Shown here: positions 42,701 through 54,853 of the stretch, piece after piece
How the letters are laid out: the number at the start of each line of letters is the position of its first letter
Numbering within the stretch: the stretch's first letter is position 1
Source of the DNA: Defluviimonas aquaemixtae
GTDB taxonomy: Bacteria; Pseudomonadota; Alphaproteobacteria; Rhodobacterales; Rhodobacteraceae
Length of the DNA: 64,000 nucleotides
Reading direction: 5' to 3'
NCBI RefSeq assembly: GCF_900302475.1
Contig: NZ_OMOQ01000001.1
Coordinates: 2,232,001-2,296,000, forward strand
Notes under the pieces: generated by a model
What the model was told of the DNA's origin: nothing
What the model saw: the letters and a program-made list of their open reading frames with translations, nothing else
The model's database searches: none
Translations under genes and position numbers: made by a program

Positions 42701-43696
42701 ATGGCCATCGAGACGCTCCAATACGTCTACCAAATCTCCGATTTCGACACGACGGGCGGAAACATCGCTCCACCCAACGAACAGGGCGCGCGCGCCGCGG
42801 GAAACCCGCCCTTCAATCTGCAGCTGAACGCAGGGGCCGCGCCTCAGCAGATTCAGGTGAACGACACCGACAATGACGGGTTCGACGAGATCAACTCGGG
42901 CGGCCAGACTCTCAATGCGCCCATCACGCTCGATGGGGTGACCTATCCGGCGGGCACTCCGATCCTTGTCAACTACGTACTCGAGACCGCCACCGGGGTG
43001 CGGGTCTACTCGATCACGATCGGCGCCAACAACACGGGCAACAACACGACAACCGCGCTCATCTCGGAACAGCCGCTCGTGCCCGGTCAGCAATATGTCT
43101 TCACGTCGGAAGGCAATATCGGCAACGGCGAAGTCGACTACGCATTGCTCGCTTGCTTCACCGAAGGGACGATGATCGAGACTGACCGCGGGCCGCGCGC
43201 GATCGAGACGCTGCGGATGGGCGACCTCGTGCTGACGCTCGATCACGCGTTGCGCCCGATCTGCTGGATCGGGTCGACGACGGTTCCTGCGACGGGAGAT
43301 CATGCGCCGGTGGTCTTCTCGGACGGCGCCATCGGCAATTGCGGCGAGCTATGCGTGTCGCCCAACCACCGAATGGTGATGCGTGGTCCTCAGGTCGAAC
43401 TCATGACGGGCGCAGAGGAGGTTCTGGTCATAGCCAAGCACCTCGTGAACGGCCGGACCGTCACGCGCCGCGACGGCGGCTATGTAACCTACTTCCACCT
43501 TCTGTTCGAGGACCACGAGATAGTCGTCTCGAACGGTGTGCCGAGCGAAAGCTTCTTCCCCAAGACGGCGTTGGACCAGATGGACAGCGCCCAGCGGTCC
43601 GAAATCCTGTCGCTGTTCCCTTGTCTGGAGAGCCGCGGCACTGCGCGCCTAGCGCGCCCGAGCCTCAAGCGGCACGAGGCGCTTGTCCTGTCCTGA
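42701..43696 (+). CDS. Hint-domain (Hedgehog/intein-like) protein
   Basis: ATG 42701 is chosen (331 residues) over a GTG 9 bases upstream, because GAGGGGG lies about 8 bases ahead. The N-terminal half (about 1-148) is Asn/Thr/Gly-rich and beta-like, with a calcium-type DTDNDGFDE motif. From C152 a Hint_2-type domain begins: ACFTEGTMIET, then IETLRMGDLV, VSPNHRMVM and YFHLLFEDHEIVVSNG. Hint domains autocleave via this first Cys, and this one looks complete. Such proteins are common and abundant in Rhodobacteraceae and may be surface or secreted, but no Sec signal is visible. It lies 173 bases after the sRNA array, with no obvious terminator in between. Confidence 0.85.
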   Translation: MAIETLQYVYQISDFDTTGGNIAPPNEQGARAAGNPPFNLQLNAGAAPQQIQVNDTDNDGFDEINSGGQTLNAPITLDGVTYPAGTPILVNYVLETATGVRVYSITIGANNTGNNTTTALISEQPLVPGQQYVFTSEGNIGNGEVDYALLACFTEGTMIETDRGPRAIETLRMGDLVLTLDHALRPICWIGSTTVPATGDHAPVVFSDGAIGNCGELCVSPNHRMVMRGPQVELMTGAEEVLVIAKHLVNGRTVTRRDGGYVTYFHLLFEDHEIVVSNGVPSESFFPKTALDQMDSAQRSEILSLFPCLESRGTARLARPSLKRHEALVLS

Positions 43697-43774
43697 TGTC
43701 TCCTGGCTCTCGGGCGGCGGTCGAAGCGGAGGAACCGCCTCGGGAGGCGCACTGTTTGCATCGGAGAACCGCTG

Positions 43775-46126
<2,352 letters not shown>

Positions 46127-46229
46127 GGGTGGCAATCTAGCCGCATCGGAACATGAATAAAAGAGAAGTTCACACTCTGTTCCTACGCTATCGCTGGACA
46201 TTCGGCATGGCACTGCGGAGAACTTCGGC

Positions 46230-47366
46230 ATGGACCTGCATCAGCGCTATCCCGCGATATCCGACCTGAAGGCTCGCGCCAGAAGACGCATCCCGCATTT
46301 CGTTTGGGAGTATCTCGACAGCGCGACAGGCACGGAGGCGACGCTTCGGCGCAACAGGCAGAAACTGGACGAGATTCACTTCAACCCGTCGATCCTGCAT
46401 GGAGAGTTCGCGCCCGATCTTTCAGCGACCTTGTTCGGCGAGACCTTTCCCCTGCCCTTCGGCATCGCGCCCGTCGGCATGTCGGGGCTCGTCTGGCCGG
46501 ATGCCGAGCAGCTTCTGGCGCGTGCGTCGGGCAAGGCGGGGTTGCCCTATTCGCTGTCCACTGTCGCGAGCCAGACGCCCGAACATGTCGCGCCGGCGCT
46601 CGGCGCGCATGGCTGGTTCCAGATGTATCCGCCGCGTGATCCGAAGATCCGCACGGACATGCTGAAGCGGGCGAAGGATGCCGGGTTCTCGGTCTTGATC
46701 CTGACGGCGGACGTTCCCGTCGCGAGCCGTCGCGAGCGACAGACGCGAAGCGGACTGACGCAGCCGCCGAAGCTGACGCCCCGTCTATTGACTCAGATCG
46801 CCATGTGTCCGGGCTGGGCGATGGGCACGGCGCGGATCGGCATGCCGCGGATGCGTTTGATGGATGGCTATGCGGACACCAGGGCCAGCCTCTCGTCGAC
46901 CGCCCATATCGGATATCTCCTGAGAACTTCGCCCGACTGGGATTACCTCAAGGCGCTGCGCGATGAATGGGACGGGCCGCTGATCGTCAAAGGCGTCCTG
47001 CGCCCCGACGACGCCGCGCGGCTGCAGGACGAGGGCGCGGATGCGATCTGGGTGTCAAACCATGCGGGGCGCCAGTTCGACGCCGCACCTGCGACAATCG
47101 AGGCTCTGCCGGACGTACGCGCCGCGACGACGCTGCCGGTGATCTTCGACAGCGGGATCGAGGGCGGTCTCGACATTCTGCGCGCGATCGCGCTCGGCGC
47201 GGACTTCGTCATGCTGGGGCGCGCCTGGCACTATGCGCTCGGCGCGCTAGGAGCGGACGGCCCCGGCCACCTTGTCGACATTCTGACCAAGGACATTGCC
47301 GCGAACATGGGTCAGCTTGGCGCGAAACGTCTCGCCGATCTTCCGGGATGCCTCCGCGCCGTTTGA
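46230..47366 (+). CDS. lldD: FMN-dependent alpha-hydroxy-acid dehydrogenase, L-lactate dehydrogenase-like
   Basis: The protein has 378 residues, of the LldD/glycolate oxidase family. N-terminal RRRIPHFVWEYLDSATGTE, FMN-binding PFGIAPVGMSGLVWPDAE, LTADVPVASRRERQTRSG, and the active-site block DAIWVSNHAGRQFDAAPATI then SGIEGGLDILRAIALGADFV are family landmarks. LldD oxidises L-lactate to pyruvate and feeds the quinone pool; other 2-hydroxy acids are possible. Pyruvate carboxylase follows directly, and together they could carry lactate to oxaloacetate. It faces uvrD across a 103-base gap. Confidence 0.85.
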   Translation: MDLHQRYPAISDLKARARRRIPHFVWEYLDSATGTEATLRRNRQKLDEIHFNPSILHGEFAPDLSATLFGETFPLPFGIAPVGMSGLVWPDAEQLLARASGKAGLPYSLSTVASQTPEHVAPALGAHGWFQMYPPRDPKIRTDMLKRAKDAGFSVLILTADVPVASRRERQTRSGLTQPPKLTPRLLTQIAMCPGWAMGTARIGMPRMRLMDGYADTRASLSSTAHIGYLLRTSPDWDYLKALRDEWDGPLIVKGVLRPDDAARLQDEGADAIWVSNHAGRQFDAAPATIEALPDVRAATTLPVIFDSGIEGGLDILRAIALGADFVMLGRAWHYALGALGADGPGHLVDILTKDIAANMGQLGAKRLADLPGCLRAV

Positions 47367-47473
47367 AAGTCGTTTTCGGCGGATTTGCTTCGTAATCACG
47401 TCAGATAGTTTCACGGTCCGCCATAGACAAAGCGAAATGCTACCGCATCGCGGCAGATCAGTGACGCGGGGGC

Positions 47474-47501
47474 TTGCGCTGCGGCGCAGCATCCCTAGAC
47501 T
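47474..47501 (+). promoter_or_regulatory. Candidate promoter for pyc
   Basis: TTGCGC (47474-47479) and TAGACT (47496-47501) are spaced by 16 bases, 30 bases ahead of the pyc ATG. It is a moderate sigma-70 match in a GC-rich stretch, so confidence is limited. Confidence 0.35.
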
Positions 47502-47530
47502 TCGCGACGCCCGGACGGGGGAAAACGACC

Positions 47531-50500
47531 ATGACCGAGTTCAAAAAAATCCTGGTGGCCAACCGTGGCGAGATCGCGATCCGCGTGATGCGGGCGTCGA
47601 CCGAGCTCGGCAAGCGCACCGTCGCGGTCTTCGCGGAAGAGGACAAGCTTTCGCTCCACCGCTTCAAGGCTGACGAGGCCTACCGGATCGGTGAGGGTTT
47701 GGGGCCGGTCCAGGCCTATCTCTCGATCCCCGAGGTCATCCGGGTGGCCAAGGAATGTGGGGCCGATGCGATCCATCCGGGCTATGGGCTCCTGTCGGAG
47801 AACCCCAAATTCGTCGAGGCTTGCGCCGAGGCCGGCATTACATTCATCGGACCCAAGGCCGAAACGATGCGGGCGCTTGGCGATAAGGCGTCCGCCCGGC
47901 GTGTAGCGATCGCGGCGGGCGTGCCGGTCATCCCAGCGACCGATGTGCTGGGTGACGACTTCGACGCGATCAAGAAAGAAGCGGCCGAGATCGGCTATCC
48001 GTTGATGCTCAAGGCCTCATGGGGCGGCGGCGGTCGGGGCATGCGGCCGATCAACAAGCCTGAGGAACTTGTGGAAAAAGTCCGCGAGGGACGGCGCGAG
48101 GCCGAGGCCGCTTTTGGCAACGGCGAGGGCTACCTCGAAAAAATGATCTTGCGGGCGCGGCACGTCGAGGTGCAGATCCTCGGCGACCAGCATGGGCAGA
48201 TCTATCATCTTTTCGAGCGCGACTGCACCGTCCAGCGCCGCAACCAGAAGGTCGTCGAACGCGCTCCCGCGCCTTACCTGACCGAGAAGCAGCGTGCGGA
48301 AATCTGCGAACTGGGCCGCAAGATCTGCGCCCATGTGAACTACGAGTGCGCGGGCACCGTCGAGTTTCTGATGGATATGGACACCGACCAGTTCTACTTC
48401 ATCGAGGTCAATCCGCGCGTGCAGGTCGAGCACACCGTCACAGAAGAAGTGACGGGCATCGACATCGTCCAGGCCCAGATCAAGATCGCCGAGGGCAAAA
48501 CGCTAGCCGAAGCGACCGGCGTTTCGCGGCAGCAGGATATCGAACTCTCGGGCCACGCGCTTCAGTGCCGAGTGACTACCGAGGATCCGCAAAACAACTT
48601 CATCCCCGACTACGGCCGGATCACCGCCTACCGCTCGGCGACGGGAATGGGTATCCGGCTCGATGGCGGCACGGCCTATGCGGGCGGCGTGATCACGCGC
48701 TTCTACGACTCGCTTCTGGTGAAGGTCACCGCTTGGGCGCCGACGCCGGAGCAGGCGATCGCGCGCATGGACCGGGCACTTCGGGAATTTCGCATCCGCG
48801 GCGTTTCGACCAACATAGCTTTCGTTGAGAACCTGCTCAAGCATCCGACCTTCCTCGACAATACCTACACGACGAAGTTCATCGACACGACGCCCGGCCT
48901 GTTCAACTTCAAGAGGCGCCGCGACCGGGCGACGAAGATCCTGACCTACATCGCCGATATCACGGTTAACGGTCATCCGGAGACCGCGGGCCGGCCAAAA
49001 CCGCACGCCGAGGTGCGGATGCCGAAGGTGCCGAAGTTGCTCGACGCCCCTGTCCCCGGCACGCGCAACCTTTTGGAAGAGAAAGGACCGCAGGCCGTCG
49101 CCGACTGGATGGCGAGCCAAACCAAACTGCTGCTGACCGACACCACGATGCGCGACGCGCACCAGTCGCTGCTGGCGACGCGGATGCGATCGATCGACAT
49201 GATCAAGATCGCGCCGGCATATGCGTCTCGGCTGCCGGAGTTGTTCAGCGTGGAATGCTGGGGCGGCGCGACCTTCGACGTGGCCTATCGCTTCTTGCAG
49301 GAATGCCCTTGGCAACGGCTACGCGACTTGCGCGCGGCCATGCCGAACGTCATGACGCAGATGCTTTTCCGTTCGTCGAATGGCGTGGGCTACACGAACT
49401 ACCCCGACAACGTCGTGAAGGAATTCGTGCGCCAGTCGGCAAAGACCGGCATCGACGTCTTCCGCGTGTTCGACAGCCTGAACTGGGTCGAGGCGATGCG
49501 CGTCACGATGGATGCGGTGATTGAGAATAATAAGGTCTGCGAGGCCGCAATCTGTTACACCGGCGACATCCTCGACCCCAACCGGGCGAAGTATGACCTG
49601 AACTACTATGTCTCGATGGGCAAGAAACTGCGCGACGCGGGTGCGCATGTTCTCGGCCTGAAGGACATGGCTGGGCTTCTAAAGCCGGCGGCCGCAAGGG
49701 TTCTCTTCAAGGCTCTGAAGGACGAGGTCGGACTGCCGATCCACTTCCATACGCATGATACGTCGGGTATTTCCGGCGCGACGATCCTTGCTGCCGCCGA
49801 GGCGGGCGTCGCCGCTGTCGACGCGGCGATGGACGCGTTCTCCGGCGGCACGTCGCAGCCCTGCCTCGGCTCTATCGTCGAGGCCCTGGCACATACAGAC
49901 CGGGAGACCGGTCTCGATATTTCCGCGATCCGGCAGATTTCGAATTATTGGGAGGCCGTTCGCCATCAGTACGCCGCATTCGAAAGCGGTCTGGAGGCCC
50001 CTGCATCCGAGGTCTATCTGCACGAAATGCCAGGCGGTCAGTTCACCAACCTCAAGGCGCAGGCGCGTTCATTGGGGCTGGAAGAGCGCTGGCACGAGGT
50101 CGCGCAGACCTATGCGGATGTGAACAAGATGTTCGGCGACATCGTCAAGGTGACGCCGTCCTCCAAGGTCGTGGGCGACATGGCGCTGATGATGGTCGCT
50201 CAGGGCCTGAACCGCGAACAGGTCGAAGATCCGACAGTCGAGGTGTCGTTCCCCGACTCCGTGATCGACATGCTGCGCGGCAATATCGGCCAGCCGCCGG
50301 GAGGCTGGCCGGAAGGGATCCAGAGGAAGGCGCTGAAGGGGGAAAATCCGATCACGGAGCGGATGGGCAAGAATATGCCCCCCGTCGATATCGAGGCGAC
50401 CCGCGCCGCCGTGTCGAAAGAACTTCTGGGCTTCAAGGTCGATGACGAGGACCTGAACGGCTACCTCATGTATCCCAAGGTCTTCCTCGATTACATGGGG

Positions 50501-50974
50501 CGCCACCGCATCTACGGTCCCGTTCGGACGCTGCCGACGCGCACCTTCTTCTACGGAATGGAGCCAGGCGAGGAGATCACCGCCGAGATCGATCCCGGCA
50601 AGACGCTGGAAATTCGCCTGCAGGCGGTTGGCGAGACCAACGAGGAAGGCGAGGTCAAGGTCTTCTTCGAGCTGAACGGCCAGCCCCGCGTGATCCGCGT
50701 ACCCAATCGCCTCGTGAAGTCGAAGACCGCCGCGAAGCCCAAGGCTAAGGAGGGCAACGCCAACCACATCGGCGCGCCGATGCCGGGTTCGGTGGCCACC
50801 GTCGCGGTTACTGCGGGCCAGAAGGTCAATGCGGGCGATCTTCTGCTGACAATCGAGGCGATGAAGATGGAAAGCGGCATCCACGCCGACCGCGCTGCGA
50901 CCGTGAAGTCGGTGCTCGTACATCCGGGCAGCCAGATCGAGGCGAAGGACTTGCTGGTCGAGCTGGAAGGCTGA
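47531..50974 (+). CDS. pyc: Pyruvate carboxylase
   Basis: ATG 47531 (1,147 residues) starts MTEFKKILVANRGEIAIRVM; an upstream open stretch of 19 codons has no family match. The biotin carboxylase domain (about 1-450) has WGGGGRGMRP and FIEVNPRVQVEHTVTEEVTG. The carboxyltransferase domain (about 530-810) starts LLLTDTTMRDAHQSLLATRM. The tetramerisation segment and a biotin carrier domain (about 1070-1147) with the biotinyl-Lys motif EAMKMESG end the protein. It is a single-chain four-domain enzyme that makes oxaloacetate from pyruvate and bicarbonate, refilling the TCA cycle. It belongs next to lldD in metabolism, but the 164-base gap and own promoter candidate suggest separate control. Confidence 0.98.
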   Translation: MTEFKKILVANRGEIAIRVMRASTELGKRTVAVFAEEDKLSLHRFKADEAYRIGEGLGPVQAYLSIPEVIRVAKECGADAIHPGYGLLSENPKFVEACAEAGITFIGPKAETMRALGDKASARRVAIAAGVPVIPATDVLGDDFDAIKKEAAEIGYPLMLKASWGGGGRGMRPINKPEELVEKVREGRREAEAAFGNGEGYLEKMILRARHVEVQILGDQHGQIYHLFERDCTVQRRNQKVVERAPAPYLTEKQRAEICELGRKICAHVNYECAGTVEFLMDMDTDQFYFIEVNPRVQVEHTVTEEVTGIDIVQAQIKIAEGKTLAEATGVSRQQDIELSGHALQCRVTTEDPQNNFIPDYGRITAYRSATGMGIRLDGGTAYAGGVITRFYDSLLVKVTAWAPTPEQAIARMDRALREFRIRGVSTNIAFVENLLKHPTFLDNTYTTKFIDTTPGLFNFKRRRDRATKILTYIADITVNGHPETAGRPKPHAEVRMPKVPKLLDAPVPGTRNLLEEKGPQAVADWMASQTKLLLTDTTMRDAHQSLLATRMRSIDMIKIAPAYASRLPELFSVECWGGATFDVAYRFLQECPWQRLRDLRAAMPNVMTQMLFRSSNGVGYTNYPDNVVKEFVRQSAKTGIDVFRVFDSLNWVEAMRVTMDAVIENNKVCEAAICYTGDILDPNRAKYDLNYYVSMGKKLRDAGAHVLGLKDMAGLLKPAAARVLFKALKDEVGLPIHFHTHDTSGISGATILAAAEAGVAAVDAAMDAFSGGTSQPCLGSIVEALAHTDRETGLDISAIRQISNYWEAVRHQYAAFESGLEAPASEVYLHEMPGGQFTNLKAQARSLGLEERWHEVAQTYADVNKMFGDIVKVTPSSKVVGDMALMMVAQGLNREQVEDPTVEVSFPDSVIDMLRGNIGQPPGGWPEGIQRKALKGENPITERMGKNMPPVDIEATRAAVSKELLGFKVDDEDLNGYLMYPKVFLDYMGRHRIYGPVRTLPTRTFFYGMEPGEEITAEIDPGKTLEIRLQAVGETNEEGEVKVFFELNGQPRVIRVPNRLVKSKTAAKPKAKEGNANHIGAPMPGSVATVAVTAGQKVNAGDLLLTIEAMKMESGIHADRAATVKSVLVHPGSQIEAKDLLVELEG

Positions 50975-51053
50975 GGCGTCGGGCGCCACCATTAGTCGGT
51001 TCTTAGGAATTGCGGCAATAGGCTCGCACCCCGGGGGCATCTGGGATGAGAGA

Positions 51054-51521
51054 ATGAGCGACGACCTTCAAATGGCTATCGAATCCTTCCTCATGGAGGA
51101 TGTGATCCTGACTCTGGGCAACGTGCGCAGCTCGCTGGGCTGGATCGGCGCAAACGACGCCGGTGTGGAGCCGGCGCAGCACCGCGTCGGGATCGACCGG
51201 CTCGGCCGCCAGATCGAGCTTCTTGAGGATCGCGCGCGCGATGTCTGCCGCCAGCTTCGCGCCGCCGGTGCCACAGCAGAGCAAGAGGCCCAAGCGTTCG
51301 GTGCTTGCACGGGGGCTGGCGATGCCGCTGGCGGCTCGGACGCACCGCTGCTGCCCTGCGATCCCTTCGCACCAGCGATTTCGACGGAGAGCTTTGCGAG
51401 CTGCGCTGCAGACCCGGAACGAGACGCCTTATCAATCGAAACCGCCATACTCGATGCGCTTCACGGAGATCGGGACCGGGGTCAGTCGGAGAGTCCGGTA
51501 TTTCGCTCGAAGCGCGGCTGA
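51054..51521 (+). CDS. Possible hypothetical protein (low confidence)
   Basis: A 155-codon frame starting MSDDLQMAIESFL has good GC in its third codon positions in the first half (about 80%), but weaker use in the second half. No family is recognised. The opposite strand also has a well-formed frame at 51003-51293 (TTG start, GLLLCCGTGGAKLAADI and then ILKKLDLAAEPVDPDA) that reads like a real protein too. At most one is likely to be expressed. I keep the plus-strand version as the slightly better call by codon use. Confidence 0.35.
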   Translation: MSDDLQMAIESFLMEDVILTLGNVRSSLGWIGANDAGVEPAQHRVGIDRLGRQIELLEDRARDVCRQLRAAGATAEQEAQAFGACTGAGDAAGGSDAPLLPCDPFAPAISTESFASCAADPERDALSIETAILDALHGDRDRGQSESPVFRSKRG

Positions 51522-51584
51522 GCTGGCGTGACAAACAAGAACGGGGGTACAGGGCCCCCGCAGTCGTCAACTCTGGCCCAAGGG

Positions 51585-52223
51585 TCAGGCAGCCATTCGC
51601 AGCCGTTCTCCCGCAGTTGTCGCGTCCGCGATCAGAGCGAGCATCGCCCGGGCGCGCGGCTCATCCAGCACCTCGAAGAACTCCGAGCGAACGCGGCCAT
51701 CGCCGGCATCGGGCCGAGCGGTGGGACAGTGGAGGAGCGCTCCGGAATTCACGTACACTACCTCCTCCTCGTCGAAACGCACGGTCAGCACTTCGACCGG
51801 GGCGGCGACCGGCCGGGCCACGATCCCGCGATAGCCGACCAGCGCCCCGGCAGGCAGCAGCGCACCGGCAGTATCGAGTACCTCCTCGGCCGCTTGCGAG
51901 GCGAGAAACACGTGCTGATCCGGCAGGAGGTTGAGCGCACTGCAATTGTCTATCGTGCCGGCCGGCACGTGAATGATCTTCCGGGGACCGTCTGGCGAAA
52001 GTCGGCGGCGACCCAGCCTGACGACCGGCCTAAAGCCTCCGTCATATGTCGCGACCCGCATTCCCTGCTTCAGCGTCTCGACGGGCCGCCAGCCGGACGT
52101 CGTCTCGACAAGGCTCCCCACCAGGAGTCCGGCCGAGACAGGCTCTGTCACGTGGCCAACGCCCAGGCGGGCTAGGGTGATTTTCTCGGCAGGCTCGAAA
52201 TGCGTCGAATGCTTCATGAACAT
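51585..52223 (-). CDS. Hint_2-type protein lacking the first Cys
   Basis: Start ATG 52223 (212 residues, MFMKHSTHFEPAEK) is chosen because AAAGGA lies about 7 bases ahead; an open extension to 52397 is unlikely. The Hint-type core is visible in SLVETTSGWRPVETLKQG, then GFRPVVRLGRRRLS, LNLLPDQHVFLAS and VVYVNSGALLHCP. The position equivalent to the Cys of the other Hint protein reads VGSLVE, so it should not autocleave as a usual Hint. A related type of these proteins occurs repeatedly in roseobacters. It stands alone on the minus strand; no partner is evident. Confidence 0.75.
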   Translation of the reverse strand: MFMKHSTHFEPAEKITLARLGVGHVTEPVSAGLLVGSLVETTSGWRPVETLKQGMRVATYDGGFRPVVRLGRRRLSPDGPRKIIHVPAGTIDNCSALNLLPDQHVFLASQAAEEVLDTAGALLPAGALVGYRGIVARPVAAPVEVLTVRFDEEEVVYVNSGALLHCPTARPDAGDGRVRSEFFEVLDEPRARAMLALIADATTAGERLRMAA

Positions 52224-52604
52224 TGTTTGGTCCTTTCGGTTCAGGGCGGTCCTTGCGAGTCCGCTTACGTGCCACTCGGGCGATGAACCAAGTCGGCACC
52301 AGAAATTCGCCCGGATTTCGACATAGTTGCGACGAAGCAGGGGCACTATTTCGCCCGGTTCGTTAATCCGGCCATGCAATGGGGTTTTAGCAACCATCCT
52401 TTGCGCGCTTAGGTATTACTTAAGCATTTTACTTTTCAAATTCAGCCAGTTAACCCGTCGAAATGCGCCGAACGCCGAATCACCGTCCCTGCCCTACTTG
52501 GACGAATTGCACGCTTCGCCCCTTCGCTGCCGCGCCCACTCGGACCGCGAAAGCGCGGCATCCGCGGCGGCGCAACTTTCTCTGCGCCAGGCGTGATTTT
52601 CCTC
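52224..52604. other. Intergenic region between Hint gene and tRNA-Gly
   Basis: No gene is supported here. It contains an A/T-rich patch near 52410-52445, probably the promoter region for the minus-strand Hint gene, including TTAAGC and GTTAACC elements that could be read as CtrA-like half-sites, but the full TTAA-N7-TTAA pattern is absent. Confidence 0.5.
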
Positions 52605-52631
52605 TTGCGGCCATGCGGCAGAGTTTATACA
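52605..52631 (+). promoter_or_regulatory. Candidate tRNA-Gly promoter
   Basis: TTGCGG (52605-52610) and TATACA (52626-52631) are 15 bases apart, with the tRNA starting 19 bases after the -10 element. The spacing is slightly short, but the position and the good -10 make it a likely promoter. Confidence 0.45.
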
Positions 52632-52649
52632 TGGCTGTCACCCAAGGAC

Positions 52650-52724
52650 GCGGGCGTAGCTCAGGGGTAGAGCATTACCTTGCCAAGGTAAGGGTCGTGA
52701 GTTCGAATCTCATCGCCCGCTCCA
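52650..52724 (+). tRNA. tRNA-Gly (anticodon GCC)
   Basis: A 75-nt cloverleaf is complete: acceptor GCGGGCG / CGCCCGC, D arm with AGCTCAGGGGTAGAGC, anticodon stem TTACC / GGTAA with loop TTGCCAA (anticodon GCC at 52682-52684), T arm with GTTCGAATC and discriminator T followed by an encoded CCA. It reads glycine GGC/GGU codons. It marks the left side of the galactoside locus. Confidence 0.97.
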
Positions 52725-52941
52725 TAACCTTCAAGACAAGTGCGGAATGTCGCGGTACCTGCGAGCGACGCTCGGATACTCGACGCGCACGCTATGCGTG
52801 GTTATCGCATTGCACGTTCGCCTGCCAGGCTCAGTTCTCCGTGTGGGTCCGTACTGGGTAGAGTCGCTGCCGCCTGGGACGGCCCACACCGCCTCGATCC
52901 GGTCGCCCTGCGCACAGTCGCCGTCGGGCGCTGCGCTTCCT

Positions 52942-54003
52942 TCAGCGCAGTCGCCTTTCGGTCTGGGGATCGAACAGCAGTGCGCTTGCCGGGTCGAAGC
53001 TGACCTGAACAGGCGTGCCCTCCGTGATCATCTCGTCATCGCGCGATTCTGCGACAAGCCGTTCTCCTTGCGGCGTGTTTATGTAGTCGTAGGAAACCCC
53101 ACCCAGCCGCTCGCGTATGTCGAGCGTGAGGTCGGATGGGCCAGCGGTTACCGTCAGATGGCGCGGCCGCAGGCCGACGAGCACCTTCTGGCCATTCGCG
53201 GGCAGCGCGACGCTGGTCTCGATCGTACCATTACCGAGCGAGGGAATACGGACCCGGCCCTCGTCCACGGTGCCTTCAAGGATATTCATGCTGGGCGATC
53301 CGATAAAGCCCGCAACGAACCTGTTGTCGGGATCGCTGTAGAGCTCCATCGGGCTGCCCACCTGCTCGATCCTTCCGGCACGCAAAACGACGATCTTGTC
53401 GGCGAGGGTCATCGCCTCAACCTGATCATGGGTGACGTAGATCATCGTCGCGCCAATTTCCTTGTGGAGACGCGCGATCTCCACCCGCATGTCGACGCGC
53501 AATTCGGCGTCAAGGTTCGACAGAGGCTCGTCGAACAGGAAGACTTCCGGCCCCCGGACGATGGCGCGACCGATGGCAACGCGCTGGCGCTGTCCTCCGG
53601 ACAGGGCCTTAGGCTTGCGGCCGAGATACTCGTCGAGCTTCAGGATCCGGCTGGCCTCGGTCACCTTGCGCTTGATCTCACCCTTCGGGTGGCCGTTCAT
53701 CTTGAGTCCAAAGCCCATGTTCTCTTCGACCGTCATGTGCGGGTAGAGCGCGTAGGTCTGGAAGACCATCGCGACGCCGCGTTCGGCGGGGTCGAGACCG
53801 GTGACGTCGCGCTGCCCGATCCGAATGGCGCCGGAGGTCGTGTTTTCCAGCCCCGCGACCATGCGCAAGAGCGTAGACTTGCCGCAGCCCGAGGGGCCCA
53901 CGAACACGCAGAACTCCCCATCGTCGACGTCAAGATCCACGCCGTGGATCACGTCGACGGGTCCGAACTTCTTCACTACGTTTCTAAGCGTCACGCCGGT
54001 CAT
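52942..54003 (-). CDS. Sugar ABC transporter ATP-binding protein (UgpC/MsmK type)
   Basis: Start ATG 54003 gives 353 residues, beginning [20 protein letters not shown]; the frame open further upstream to 54567 runs through the regulator gene. Walker A is [20 protein letters not shown], signature [15 protein letters not shown] and Walker [14 protein letters not shown] with switch THDQVEAM. The C-terminal half is the TOBE-like regulatory domain usual in MalK/UgpC. It should energise the two permeases encoded divergently, of which it is the natural ATPase because no other is present. Here it lies in a two-gene minus-strand unit with the IclR regulator, 14 bases behind it. Confidence 0.93.
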   Translation of the reverse strand: MTGVTLRNVVKKFGPVDVIHGVDLDVDDGEFCVFVGPSGCGKSTLLRMVAGLENTTSGAIRIGQRDVTGLDPAERGVAMVFQTYALYPHMTVEENMGFGLKMNGHPKGEIKRKVTEASRILKLDEYLGRKPKALSGGQRQRVAIGRAIVRGPEVFLFDEPLSNLDAELRVDMRVEIARLHKEIGATMIYVTHDQVEAMTLADKIVVLRAGRIEQVGSPMELYSDPDNRFVAGFIGSPSMNILEGTVDEGRVRIPSLGNGTIETSVALPANGQKVLVGLRPRHLTVTAGPSDLTLDIRERLGGVSYDYINTPQGERLVAESRDDEMITEGTPVQVSFDPASALLFDPQTERRLR

Positions 54004-54017
54004 TCTGTTCTCCAAAC

Positions 54018-54803
54018 CTATGTCCGTTCCGGAAAGTGCCAGCTTTCCGCATCCCTTGCGATTTTGTCGGCCACGCCCTTCAGCGCTCCCGCCAGTGTGT
54101 CGAGCTGCTCGACAGTTGTTCTGTTCGTCGATGAGGTCTGCGACAATGCGCCGAGCACGCGCCCCGCGCGGCTCAGGATCGGTACGGCACAGCAGATAAT
54201 GCCGGGCTCGTGCTCTTCGCGGTCCAAGGCGTAGCCGCGTTCGCGGACACCGACGAGTTCGGCCCGAAGACCGCGTTCGCTGGTGATCGTGTTCGGCGTA
54301 TGGCGATAAAAGCTCTGTGCAGTCATGGCCTCTGCAAGGCTTTCCTCGTCCAGATAGGCCAACATTGCCTTGCCGACGCCTGTGCAATAGGCCGGGCCGA
54401 CTTTGCCCGCCTGCGCGAACATCTCGATGGCGCGGACGGCGTTGCGCTTGTCGACGTAGAGCACCTGGCCTCGGTCGAGCTGGGCCAGATGGATGGTTTC
54501 CCCGGTCTCTCGCGATAACTCGTCGATATAGGGCCGCGCCAACGGCGCGAGGGAACTCTGCGCCCACGCGCTGTGCGCAAGCCGAACCAGCCGCACGCCC
54601 AGCGAATAGGCCCCGTTTTCCGGATCATGGCGCAACATATGTTGCTTGGTGAGCGTCTGGAGCAGTCTATAGAGCGTGGCCTTAGGATAGCGGGACTTTT
54701 CGAGAAGTTCGGAAAACCGCACGGGGCCACCGCGCTCGGCGATCATCTCGAGCACGTCCAGCGCCTTGCCCACAGTACCGTCCGCATGGCCCTCTAACGT
54801 CAT
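54018..54803 (-). CDS. IclR-family regulator of the galactoside locus
   Basis: The protein has 261 residues. The N-terminal winged helix (about 8-70) reads [20 protein letters not shown], with [19 protein letters not shown] as the recognition part. The C-terminal effector domain (about 80-255) has [20 protein letters not shown] and [12 protein letters not shown]. IclR proteins bind small sugars or acids. It is transcribed away from the binding-protein gene and likely controls it and itself; an inverted repeat lies between them (54854-54888). Confidence 0.93.
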   Translation of the reverse strand: MTLEGHADGTVGKALDVLEMIAERGGPVRFSELLEKSRYPKATLYRLLQTLTKQHMLRHDPENGAYSLGVRLVRLAHSAWAQSSLAPLARPYIDELSRETGETIHLAQLDRGQVLYVDKRNAVRAIEMFAQAGKVGPAYCTGVGKAMLAYLDEESLAEAMTAQSFYRHTPNTITSERGLRAELVGVRERGYALDREEHEPGIICCAVPILSRAGRVLGALSQTSSTNRTTVEQLDTLAGALKGVADKIARDAESWHFPERT

Positions 54804-54824
54804 GAGCCCTCCTCCGCGACTCTG

Positions 54825-54853
54825 TTGACAGGACTCACATTAGCGTACATAGT
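54825..54853 (+). promoter_or_regulatory. Promoter of the galactoside operon
   Basis: TTGACA (perfect -35, 54825-54830) and CATAGT (54848-54853) are spaced exactly 17 bases. It lies about 53 bases ahead of the binding-protein ATG and is the best sigma-70-type promoter seen in the window. Confidence 0.65.

Noticed and set aside
52650..52724. tRNA-Gly as an integration site for the galactoside locus
   Set aside because: No integrase and no visible second copy of the tRNA 3' end are found in the window.
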